This document shows positions 45,579-52,683 of a stretch of 64,000 nucleotides of DNA, piece by piece (position 1 is the first letter of the stretch; every line of letters begins with the position of its first letter). Both the position numbers and the translations under genes were made by a program. Source of the DNA: Luteimonas sp. BLCC-B24 (lineage in GTDB: Bacteria > Pseudomonadota > Gammaproteobacteria > Xanthomonadales > Xanthomonadaceae); contig NZ_JAQQGN010000009.1 of the NCBI RefSeq assembly GCF_028550595.1, positions 62,001 to 126,000 of the forward strand. The letters are read 5' to 3'. The notes beneath the pieces were generated by a model that was not told where the DNA came from, did no database searches, and saw nothing but the letters and a program-made list of their open reading frames with translations.

Positions 45579-46235
45579 TCAGTCCTCGAGCCGGGCGTCG
45601 TCGAGGGGTCGCGATGCCCGGCGCGGCCGTGGGCCGAGTCCGCGCCAGGCCGGCTGCTGCAGACGGAAGCGGCGCGCGGCATTGCCGAACTGCGTGCCGC
45701 CTTCCGTCTCCTCGAAGCCCAGACGCAGCAGCAGCGGCGGCACCGACCGGTTGTGTGGAGCGCACTGGGCGATCAGGGCGGGCAGGCCGAGGGACGAGAA
45801 CGCATGGGCGCACAGCGCGGCCCCGCCCTCGATCGCATAGCCGCGGCCCCAGGCGGACGGCAGCAGGCGTACACCGATGGCGATGTCGCCATCGACGCCG
45901 CTGGGCGTCAGCGAGAACAGTCCCAGAAACCGGCCGTTCCGGTCGCTGGTGTGCCACAGGCCGAGGCCCGGGCGTTCGCGATAGAGCGTGTTGGCCCAGA
46001 CCACCAGACCCATCGCGTCTTCGAGACTCGACACCGGATCGTCGAGCAGCATGCGGGTCACGCGCTCCTCGCGGCCCAGGTGCAGCAGATCGAACGTGTG
46101 GCGGAACCCGAACCGGCACAGGCGCATGCGGCGCGTCTGCAGCTCGACGACGTCGGGATAGTCACGGCCACCGCGCGGCAGATCACGCGCGTCGATCCGG
46201 GGGACGGCAGGTGCCGGTGGCGAGGACGGGTGCAT
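45579..46235 (-). CDS. GNAT-family N-acetyltransferase (RimJ/RimL-like)
   Basis: A 218-residue predicted acetyltransferase. LQTRRMRLCRF at the start, the central GVRLLPSAWGRGYAIEGGAAL (acetyl-CoA loop) and HNRSVPPLLLRLGFEE are the GNAT pattern. It stands on the minus strand within the T3SS island and is convergent with the sctP operon. Whether it modifies a T3SS component, a ribosomal protein or a small molecule is unknown. Confidence 0.82.
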   Translation of the reverse strand: MHPSSPPAPAVPRIDARDLPRGGRDYPDVVELQTRRMRLCRFGFRHTFDLLHLGREERVTRMLLDDPVSSLEDAMGLVVWANTLYRERPGLGLWHTSDRNGRFLGLFSLTPSGVDGDIAIGVRLLPSAWGRGYAIEGGAALCAHAFSSLGLPALIAQCAPHNRSVPPLLLRLGFEETEGGTQFGNAARRFRLQQPAWRGLGPRPRRASRPLDDARLED

Positions 46236-46270
46236 GGCGGTCCTTATCGCGCGATCCGCGACGCCTGTCG

Positions 46271-46302
46271 CTAGGGACGGCCCTAGATGGGGTACGACCT
46301 AG
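46271..46302. promoter_or_regulatory. CTAGGG-type box, copy 2 (double)
   Basis: CTAGGGACGGCCCTAG at 46271-46286 has perfect 6-bp arms around a 4-nt spacer. It partly overlaps a second, weaker one (46283-46302) ending GGGGTACGACCTAG, which resembles copy 3. It lies 135 bp before the start of the glycine-zipper protein gene. Confidence 0.6.
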
Positions 46303-46421
46303 CTGTCCAGGCGTCGTGATCGTCGCAGACTCTGCCTGCAGCCGCGAAACGGGCCGCGACACACCCCGCCGCGCACGATGTCTTGCTTGATCCTTCCTTC
46401 AAACGACACAGGAGCTCCATC

Positions 46422-46649
46422 ATGTCCAGCGACGTCTTTTCCGGCATCGGCAACCTGGTCGGCACCGCCCTCGGCGGCCCGCTCGGCAGCCTCATCGGCA
46501 ACTTCATCGGCGACCTCGTGGGTCAGCTCTTCAATTCGGCGATGGACGGCATGTTCCAGTCGCTGGGCCTGCCGCAGTCCGCACAGGATGCGGTGAGCGA
46601 GGGCTTCAAGGGCGGCTTCAATTTCAACTTCAACATCGGCGGCCGCTGA
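46422..46649 (+). CDS. 75-residue glycine-zipper protein, candidate T3SS substrate
   Basis: A small protein. Residues 10-34 have glycine at every fourth position (G10, 14, 18, 22, 26, 30, 34), a perfect seven-step glycine zipper in a hydrophobic background (GNLVGTALGGPLGSLIGNF), and the C-terminus carries FNFNFN. Glycine zippers drive helix packing and membrane-pore assembly in other proteins. With a strong ribosome site (AGGAG) and a CTAGGG-type box upstream, it is a candidate secreted or translocator-like protein; there is no signal peptide. Confidence 0.7.
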   Translation: MSSDVFSGIGNLVGTALGGPLGSLIGNFIGDLVGQLFNSAMDGMFQSLGLPQSAQDAVSEGFKGGFNFNFNIGGR

Positions 46650-46652
46650 TCC

Positions 46653-46961
46653 ATGCAGTACGACACGCAGGCGCAGCGCCAGGCGTGGATCGAAGGCCTG
46701 GCGCAGCTGCGCGAGCAGGGCGCGATCGATGCCGACGACGAGAACACCTTGATCCGGCACATGGACGAGCGGCTCGATGCCGTGCAGCAGGAGCTCAAGG
46801 CGCTCGTGCCCGAGTACGAACAGCGCGTGGCCGAGGACGGCCGGGAGGTCGCGGATGCCTGGATCGGCACCCGGGCGCGGGAGATGGGGGAGCGCGAAGG
46901 TGCAGATGCGCGGCGCATGGTGGATTCGCTGACTGCGGTCCGCAACGCGCCAGCGATGTGA
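46653..46961 (+). CDS. 102-residue helical protein of unknown function
   Basis: A charged, soluble helical protein (MQYDTQAQRQAWIEGLAQL... then LDAVQQELKALVPEYEQRVAED). It starts 3 bp after the glycine-zipper gene stop, so it is co-translated. Its small acidic helical character would suit a chaperone or regulator, but no family was recognised. Confidence 0.7.
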   Translation: MQYDTQAQRQAWIEGLAQLREQGAIDADDENTLIRHMDERLDAVQQELKALVPEYEQRVAEDGREVADAWIGTRAREMGEREGADARRMVDSLTAVRNAPAM

Positions 46962-46966
46962 GGCCG

Positions 46967-47003
46967 GACACGCGGCGCAGGGTGAGTCCGTGCGCCGCGT
47001 GTC
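46967..47003. terminator. 13-bp-arm hairpin after the 102-residue gene
   Basis: Perfect arms at 46967-46979 (GACACGCGGCGCA) and 46991-47003 surround an 11-nt loop, 5 bp after the gene stop. There is no T tract, so it may attenuate or protect the transcript rather than terminate it fully. Confidence 0.45.
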
Positions 47004-47102
47004 GAGGTCGTTCCGACGGACGGCTGCACACGCACGTAACGCGAGCCTGTCCGATCATGCGAGGGTGCCCGATCGGGTCGCCGTCGAATCCAGGAGTTGT
47101 CC

Positions 47103-47582
47103 ATGTCCGCCCAACACGATGCGCCTTCCACACCCGACGAGATGCGCGCCGCCCTGCTGCGGCGTTTCGAAGCGATCCTCGGGGAGCAACGCGGCCTGGA
47201 TGCCGGCGACCGCGACAGCATGATGGCCCGGCTGCATGAAGCGCTCGACGATCCGCGCACCCTGGACACGCCGGTCGATCCGTCCCGGCTGCAGGCCAGC
47301 GTGTCGGAGACCATCGGCCTGCTGCAGCAGCATGGCCTGATGGATCAGGCCGGCGGCCAGTCGGCCAGCAGCGCGTTCGAACGCACGTTCGCCGTGCTGC
47401 AGAACGATTCGGTCAAGAAAGCGATGGAATTCGCACGCATCTCGCGCGAGCGGGGTGAGAGCGAAGCGCGCGAATGGTTGAGCCAGCAGGCCGGTGCAGC
47501 GAGCGAACCCGCGGCACCCGGGCCGGATGCGATGCCGGCGCACGTGGCCGCAGCGCTCAAGGGGCAGCCGGTCGGGCGCTGA
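47103..47582 (+). CDS. 159-residue hypothetical protein of the T3SS island
   Basis: A soluble, helical, acidic protein with no signal sequence. Recognisable segments are DEMRAALLRRFEAILGEQRGL, QASVSETIGLLQQHGLMDQ and FAVLQNDSVKKAMEFARIS; the tail is Pro/Ala-rich. No family was recognised. CAGGAG precedes the ATG. Its stop lies 9 bp before CTAGGG box copy 3. Confidence 0.68.
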   Translation: MSAQHDAPSTPDEMRAALLRRFEAILGEQRGLDAGDRDSMMARLHEALDDPRTLDTPVDPSRLQASVSETIGLLQQHGLMDQAGGQSASSAFERTFAVLQNDSVKKAMEFARISRERGESEAREWLSQQAGAASEPAAPGPDAMPAHVAAALKGQPVGR

Positions 47583-47591
47583 ACGCGCCGA

Positions 47592-47608
47592 CTAGGGGTA
47601 CGCCCTAG
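47592..47608. promoter_or_regulatory. CTAGGG-type box, copy 3
   Basis: CTAGGGGTACGCCCTAG has perfect 6-bp arms (7 bp including the flanking A and T) with a 5-nt spacer. It lies 118 bp before the FNFNF protein start, within a gap of 144 bp. Confidence 0.6.
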
Positions 47609-47726
47609 TTGTGGCACCTCGCGCATCGCAGGAGGATCGAGTCCAGAGAGTTCCAGGCCGCACACAGGATGCGACCGCATGACGAATCCGCTTTCGATGT
47701 TTGCCATTCAACTGAGGAGATAGACC

Positions 47727-48050
47727 ATGTCGGTGGATTTCAATTTCAATTTCTCATCGGACCTCGCCAGCGCGGGTATCCGCGGCCTGGGCGAATCGGG
47801 CGGCGGCGAGGGTGAAAGCTGGCTCGTGGCCCTTGCCAAGGCCATGGGCATGATGCTCGGCGACATTGCCGAGAAGATGCAGTCGGCGGTCGATACGATG
47901 GAAGGTGCGGGCAAGCAGTCCAAGGAATTCATGACCGCGCAGACCGAGTTCCAGGCGCAGTCGCAGCTCTTCAGCATGCTGTCGAACACCGTCGCCACGG
48001 CGATCAAGTCGATCGGCGAAGGTCTCACCGCCAACGCGCGCAAGACCTGA
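47727..48050 (+). CDS. 107-residue FNFNF protein, candidate needle, tip or filament subunit
   Basis: A small helical protein without a signal peptide. It starts MSVDFNFNFSSD, sharing the Phe-Asn tract with the C-terminus of the 75-residue protein at 46422. The long C-terminal helix (KEFMTAQTEFQAQSQLFSML...TAIKSIGEGLTANARK) resembles the C-terminal helix of T3SS needle and filament subunits. A good ribosome site (GAGGAG) precedes it, an upstream box and a downstream terminator frame it as a single transcription unit. Confidence 0.68.
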   Translation: MSVDFNFNFSSDLASAGIRGLGESGGGEGESWLVALAKAMGMMLGDIAEKMQSAVDTMEGAGKQSKEFMTAQTEFQAQSQLFSMLSNTVATAIKSIGEGLTANARKT

Positions 48051-48066
48051 TCATCGGATCGTGCGG

Positions 48067-48095
48067 AAAAACGGCCCTGCGGGGCCGTTTTTTTT
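48067..48095 (+). terminator. intrinsic terminator after the FNFNF gene
   Basis: The stem ACGGCCC/GGGCCGT (7 bp, loop TGCG), extended by A:T pairs, is followed by eight T residues. This is a textbook rho-independent terminator, 16 bp after the stop codon at 48050. Confidence 0.93.
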
Positions 48096-48157
48096 GCCGG
48101 GTTCATCGCAGAGCGGGAACTATGGCGATCGGCCATCAGGAAGAGGAGACGAGGCAG

Positions 48158-48511
48158 ATGCGCGGACTCAACGTATGGGCGGTATGTGCGGTGCTGGTGC
48201 TGGTATCGGTCGCGTTGCCGCGCGGCGCTGTCGCGCAATGGGACGCCGGCGCCTCGCAACAACTCGGCATGGGCCACGGGTTCACCGCGTTGTCGCAGTC
48301 GACCATGCGCAACACGATGCAGACCGAAGAAGACGTCGAAGCGGACGCGGACGCCCGCGCCGCCGAGGCGGCGGACACGCCGGCACGCGGCGCTCGACTT
48401 GATGCACTCGCGCGCGAGTACGCCGAGCGCCGCACGCGCAACGGACGCGTCCAGGCCGATGCCTGGGCGTTCGAGCGGGGTCGTCGTGATGCACAAGCGG
48501 GATCGGACTGA
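48158..48511 (+). CDS. exported 117-residue protein of unknown function
   Basis: The signal peptide is MRGLNVWAVCAVLVLVSVAL and ends near GAVAQ. The mature part is highly acidic in the middle (TEEDVEADADARAAEAAD), then basic and helical. A ribosome site (GAGGAGACGAGG) lies before the ATG at 48158; the in-frame ATG at 48122 would give a poorer signal. It is followed after 1 bp by the lipoprotein gene, so the three genes 48158-49896 are probably one operon. Confidence 0.7.
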   Translation: MRGLNVWAVCAVLVLVSVALPRGAVAQWDAGASQQLGMGHGFTALSQSTMRNTMQTEEDVEADADARAAEAADTPARGARLDALAREYAERRTRNGRVQADAWAFERGRRDAQAGSD

Positions 48512-48512
48512 G

Positions 48513-49181
48513 ATGCGCGCTTCGCTGTGGCTCCTGTTGCTGGTCGTGGTGGCCGCGCCGGGATGTTCGCGCGGCGCCGGGTCGTCCGAGGCCGAGACAT
48601 CGCCGGCCACCGACCCGGCCCTGGCGGCCGACTTCATGCGCGCCTACACCGCCGGTTACGAAAGCCTCGAGCGGTCCGGGGCGCAGGCACGCACCGCATC
48701 GCGCCTGCAGGGTGTGGACCGGGACTTCGCGCTGGGCCATACGGAGCTGCTGCGCACGCCGTTGCACGACGTCCCGGGATTCCTGGCGTCCGGGCAAGCG
48801 GATGCGCTCGTCCGCGAGCGCTATGCGGCGTTCGGGCTCGAACCCGATGCACTGGCATCGGCCAATGTCGTGCTGTTCGTGAGCGGCTGGGAAGCGGTGA
48901 ACGGTGAGGCCGCGTCCGCACGACGGGCCCAGGGCTTGCGCCGGCAGATGGCCGCCCAGGCCCCGGGCGTTGCGACGGCCCGCAGCGACACGGCCCGAGA
49001 GCGACGCATTCTGGAGCTGGTCGCCGCCGCGATCACGCACGAGGCCCGGCGCCTCGAGGCCGAAGGCGATGCCACGGCCCTGGCCCGGTTCCGCGCCGGG
49101 ATTCGTGAGGATTTCCAGCGCCAGTCGGGCAACGATCTGGCCCGTTTCGATCTCGGCGAAGACGGCTTCGTCGCGCGCTGA
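48513..49181 (+). CDS. predicted lipoprotein, paralogue of the next gene
   Basis: A 222-residue protein. LLLLVVVAAPGC is a lipobox-like signal. The mature sequence aligns with the next gene's product along its length, most clearly in the central RYAAFGLEPDALASANVVLF and the shared ending DLGEDGFVAR against TLGEGGLVAR. The family resembles DUF6683, which has no known function. The ATG at 48489 is an alternative start. It is the middle gene of a three-gene operon. Confidence 0.65.
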   Translation: MRASLWLLLLVVVAAPGCSRGAGSSEAETSPATDPALAADFMRAYTAGYESLERSGAQARTASRLQGVDRDFALGHTELLRTPLHDVPGFLASGQADALVRERYAAFGLEPDALASANVVLFVSGWEAVNGEAASARRAQGLRRQMAAQAPGVATARSDTARERRILELVAAAITHEARRLEAEGDATALARFRAGIREDFQRQSGNDLARFDLGEDGFVAR

Positions 49182-49203
49182 TTCGCAGCCCAAGGAGACT
49201 GCC

Positions 49204-49896
49204 ATGCTGTCCATCCCCTCTGCCGTGCGTGATCGTCTGGTCGCGCTATTGATGTGCCTGCTGCTGGCCGGCGTGGCGCCGGTGCACGCACAGTCGGGCG
49301 ACGCCGGCGTGGCACGCGCGCTGCAGCAGGCGGTCGCGCGACCGGCGCCGAGCGACGTGGCGCCGGCGGCGCGCGCGGCGCTGGCGTTCACCCGTGATCC
49401 CGCGGTCAGCGCGCGCGTCCAGCAGGACACGATCCGCGCGTTCGGGCGGACGCAGGCCCAGATCGCCGATCTCGACAAAGTGATCGGCTCGGGCGAGATG
49501 ATGCGCGAGTTCGACGCCATCCTGAGGCGCTACGGCTACGACCCCCACAATCTCGGCGACGTGCTGGCAGCGCATCTGCTGATTTCGTGGGAGGTGGCCA
49601 ACGACCGCGACTCGCGCGCGTCGCCGGAGGGGCAACGCGCGGTGCGTCGGCAGTTGATCGGGCCGCTGGCCGCCGTTCCGGAACTCGCGGCCATGAGCGA
49701 CGCGGCCAAGCAGGCCCAGGCCGAACGCACGGCCTATCTGACGATGGTCTCGGCCCTGTCCTATCAGAGCCTCAAACGTCAGGGCGACCGGCAGGCGCTG
49801 GCCGCACTTGCGTCGGGCGTGCAGCGCAGTCTTCAGGTGCATGGCGTGGACCTGCAGCGGTTGACGCTCGGAGAGGGCGGGCTGGTCGCGCGCTGA
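49204..49896 (+). CDS. exported protein, DUF6683-like, paralogue of the previous gene
   Basis: A 230-residue periplasmic protein with a signal peptide (LVALLMCLLLAGVAPVHAQ). Segments RYGYDPHNLGDVLAAHLLISWEVA and VQRSLQVHGVDLQRLTLGEGG align with the previous product. AAGGAG is 7 nt before the ATG. Its function is unknown; placement in the T3SS island suggests an envelope role linked to it. Confidence 0.68.
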   Translation: MLSIPSAVRDRLVALLMCLLLAGVAPVHAQSGDAGVARALQQAVARPAPSDVAPAARAALAFTRDPAVSARVQQDTIRAFGRTQAQIADLDKVIGSGEMMREFDAILRRYGYDPHNLGDVLAAHLLISWEVANDRDSRASPEGQRAVRRQLIGPLAAVPELAAMSDAAKQAQAERTAYLTMVSALSYQSLKRQGDRQALAALASGVQRSLQVHGVDLQRLTLGEGGLVAR

Positions 49897-49931
49897 GCCG
49901 CCTCCGCCGCCGCCGCGCGGGCAACGCGCCT

Positions 49932-51359
49932 TTAGTCCTCCGACATCGGGCCGCGCCGCGCCGGGCGGGTCAGGGCGCGTGCGAACCACCACGCGCCTGC
50001 CGCGGCCGCGAGCCCCACCAGGGCGAGCTCACCGCTCCAGCGGCGCAACGTCGGCGCGACGATCGGGTCGCCGCTGGCGAGCAGGAACGTCGCGAGCACG
50101 GCCGCCAGGCAGCCGTAGGCCACCAGAGCGAGTGTCCAGAACACCCACTGCATGGCGCGCGCGATCTCGCGCGGCGTGTCGTCGTACGGCCGCACCAGCA
50201 GGGGCTGGCCTTGGCGAAGCGCCAGCAACCAGGCCCCGATCGCCTCGGGGCCGATGCGCAGGCGCTGTCGCCGACGCAGGCCGGGGCCCTCGGCGGTGTA
50301 GACGCCGGTGGCGATGAGTTCCGCCCGCGAGGGGCCGCCCAGGTCACCGGCGACCGGCGCCGTCGCCTGCGGATTGCCGGCGGGCGCGACCGCATTGGCG
50401 ACCGCGGTGCCGGCCGGGGCCTGAAGCGCAGCGACGGCCAGTGGCACCGCCGCCAGGCCGGGTCCGGCCGGCGTCGCCTGCGCCAGCGCCTGCGTGGCGG
50501 GCGCCGGCGGGGCCACGGCCCGATCCATCGCCGGTGGGGGCGCGGCGGTGACGGCCTCGCCGCGGCCGGCCTGCAGCCCCGGCCCGGCAGGAACCGGCGA
50601 CGTGGTAGCGACCGGCGCGGCCGGGGTGGAGGCCGCCGCGGCGGTCGTCGCGGCCGGGGCTGCAGCGGAGGGGAGTGGCGCGGCCAACGTGGGCGGCTGC
50701 GCTGGCCCCTGCAGCCCGGCCGGGCTTTGGACGCCGGCCGTCGCGGGCGGCATGGCTGCGGACGCGGGCGCAGCGACGGGGGTGGGTGCGGCGCCGGCGA
50801 GTGCCGGGGCCGCCGCCGTCGCGGCCGGCACGGCCCGACCCGGTAGCGCCGTCGCTTGGGCGAGCGCGGACGGAAGCGCGGGGCCCGCCGTGGACGGCGT
50901 CGCTGCGGTGGCCGCCTGCGCTGGTGGGCCGGGCGGGGGCGCGGACGGGAGCAGATTGCGGACGGCGTCGGCGGCGTTGCCGAGCAGCTGGCCGGGGGCG
51001 GTGGCGGCCACCGCAGCGCCAGGCGGACCCGTCGGCGCCGAGGGCATGGAGGGCATCGAAGGCATCCCGCCTGCCGGCCCCTGAGCGGCCGTACCACCGC
51101 CTGGAACCGGCGGGCCCGGGAGCGTCAGCGTCTGTCCGCCGGGCAGCGGCAGCTGCAGGCCCGGGCCGCCGGGCAGCGCACCGGCCGGGGGCCCGGCCGA
51201 CTGGAAATTGACGCTGGGAAACACCTGGCTCGCGGTCTGCATCGTCATGGACCGCATGCCGTCCGGAAAGGCACTGCGCAGCGACGGAGGCGCCGGCGGA
51301 GTGAGCCCCAGGCCCGACAGGAGCCGTGACGGCGAAAGGCCTCCGATGGACAGGGACAC
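49932..51359 (-). CDS. Pro/Ala-rich protein with two C-terminal hydrophobic helices, candidate T3SS translocator
   Basis: A 475-residue protein. The first 340 residues are almost all Pro, Ala, Gly, Thr and Val in irregular repeats, with no signal peptide. The C-terminal 130 residues include a folded-looking segment (RRRQRLRIGPEAIGAWLL) and two hydrophobic helices (about 403-428 and 441-458). Xanthomonas HrpF has the same general plan of a repetitive N-part and two C-terminal hydrophobic segments. The GTG at 51359 is chosen because GGAGG lies 7 nt upstream. A CTAGGG-type box is 104 bp upstream. Confidence 0.6.
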   Translation of the reverse strand: MSLSIGGLSPSRLLSGLGLTPPAPPSLRSAFPDGMRSMTMQTASQVFPSVNFQSAGPPAGALPGGPGLQLPLPGGQTLTLPGPPVPGGGTAAQGPAGGMPSMPSMPSAPTGPPGAAVAATAPGQLLGNAADAVRNLLPSAPPPGPPAQAATAATPSTAGPALPSALAQATALPGRAVPAATAAAPALAGAAPTPVAAPASAAMPPATAGVQSPAGLQGPAQPPTLAAPLPSAAAPAATTAAAASTPAAPVATTSPVPAGPGLQAGRGEAVTAAPPPAMDRAVAPPAPATQALAQATPAGPGLAAVPLAVAALQAPAGTAVANAVAPAGNPQATAPVAGDLGGPSRAELIATGVYTAEGPGLRRRQRLRIGPEAIGAWLLALRQGQPLLVRPYDDTPREIARAMQWVFWTLALVAYGCLAAVLATFLLASGDPIVAPTLRRWSGELALVGLAAAAGAWWFARALTRPARRGPMSED

Positions 51360-51462
51360 GGCGTTGCCTCCCGGGCGCAGGGAACCGCACACGCAGCGTT
51401 GGAGCGCGGGCGCGGGCGGACGATGACAGCCCGAGCCTAGACGCCGCGGGCGCGCCTGCACC

Positions 51463-51478
51463 CTGGGGCCGGCCCTAG
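51463..51478. promoter_or_regulatory. CTAGGG-type box, copy 4
   Basis: CTGGGGCCGGCCCTAG has one mismatch to perfect arms and the same NNGG spacer as copies 1 and 2. It lies 104 bp upstream of the Pro/Ala-rich protein's GTG on the minus strand. Confidence 0.5.
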
Positions 51479-51510
51479 GACACGCCGGTTCTGGAACGCG
51501 GGTCGCAGAC

Positions 51511-51541
51511 CAAAAAAAAGGGAGACGCGGGGTCTCCCTTT
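51511..51541 (-). terminator. intrinsic terminator for the acid phosphatase gene
   Basis: The hairpin AAAGGGAGAC/GTCTCCCTTT has 10-bp arms and a loop of 5 nt. On the minus strand it is followed by a run of T residues, so it ends transcription of the gene to its right (51644-52570). Confidence 0.9.
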
Positions 51542-51643
51542 CGAGCCGGCAGGGCCGGAGGACATGGATACAGCGGGCGCAGGCTACCCCGCCCCCGCAT
51601 GTAATGCAATACGCTAGAAAGACGACATAACCGATTGATCCAA

Positions 51644-52570
51644 CTATTGATCCAGCAGCAGCGCCGCGCGTTTCGCCTCACGCCGCGCGGTGGCCGGCTG
51701 CTCCCAGGCATTGTTGAACTGCGCCGGCTCCCAGCCGCCGTAGCTCGGATTGGCCAGCATCCACCAGCGTTCGCCGAACCAGTCGCCGTAGTCCTCGAGC
51801 AGCTGGCCGCGGGCCTCGGGGGTGTTGGCGAGGATGTCGACGAAGTCGCCGAGCTGGTCGCCGAACTGCATCAGCACGCGGTAGTCGCGGCCGGCGACGC
51901 GGCGGCGGCAGGTCTTCTCGCTGCCGTGCTGCTCGCAGCCCTCGACGTGCATGCCCAGCCCCAGGAACACGCTGTCGTCCTTCACCGGCAGGCCTTCGGC
52001 GCGCAGGCTGGCGAGCGTCGCCTCCTGCAGGTGCTGGGCGCGGTTGGACAGATAGAGGATGGTCACGCCCTTGGCCTCGGCCGCGCGCGCGAACTCCAGC
52101 ACGCCCGGCACCGGTCGGGCCTTCTTCTCGGCCACCCACTCGGCCCAGGTGACCTCGTCGTACTCCAGCCCGTTCTGGATCAGCCGGGCCTGGTAGGGCG
52201 AGTTGTCGAGCACGGTTTCGTCGATGTCCATGATCACCGCGGGCGGCAGCGCGGTCGCATCACCGATCAGTTCGCGCTCCTGGGGCACGAGGGCATCCCA
52301 GTTGGGCTCGGCGATCGCGCGGTCGAGCTGCTCGGCCGCGGCGCGGAAGATGGACAGGCTGTTGGCGCGGTACTCCTCGGAACGCTGGATCCACAACACG
52401 GCATTGAGATTGTCGTTGGGATCGGTCGCGGCCGGCGTCTGCGCGGCGGCGGTGGCCGTGGGGCCGGCGACGGCGGCGGAAGCGGCCGCGTCGGGCGCAG
52501 GGGTCGGCTTGCAGGCCGCGAGCAGCAGCGCGCTCGCGAGCAGGGACAGGGCGGGTGCGTTCAGGCGCAT
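51644..52570 (-). CDS. class C acid phosphatase / 5'-nucleotidase, lipoprotein e(P4) family
   Basis: A 308-residue lipoprotein of the HAD (DDDD) phosphatase family. Lipobox LLLAAC; catalytic motif MDIDETVLDNSPY, then TILYLSNRAQHLQ and FGDQLGDFVD. In Haemophilus the e(P4) lipoprotein dephosphorylates nucleotides at the outer membrane. An Ala/Thr-rich linker follows the lipidation site. The start MRLNAPALSLLASAL is chosen for its signal. Confidence 0.92.
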   Translation of the reverse strand: MRLNAPALSLLASALLLAACKPTPAPDAAASAAVAGPTATAAAQTPAATDPNDNLNAVLWIQRSEEYRANSLSIFRAAAEQLDRAIAEPNWDALVPQERELIGDATALPPAVIMDIDETVLDNSPYQARLIQNGLEYDEVTWAEWVAEKKARPVPGVLEFARAAEAKGVTILYLSNRAQHLQEATLASLRAEGLPVKDDSVFLGLGMHVEGCEQHGSEKTCRRRVAGRDYRVLMQFGDQLGDFVDILANTPEARGQLLEDYGDWFGERWWMLANPSYGGWEPAQFNNAWEQPATARREAKRAALLLDQ

Positions 52571-52683
52571 GGCAGGTCCGTCGTCGAGTGAGCCGGCGAG
52601 TTTACCGGCCCTGTCCGCCCCGGACATGACAGCCGCTGCGCGGGCCGGCATCCTGACGCCCCGTTTTTCTGCAGGTGCCGCCT

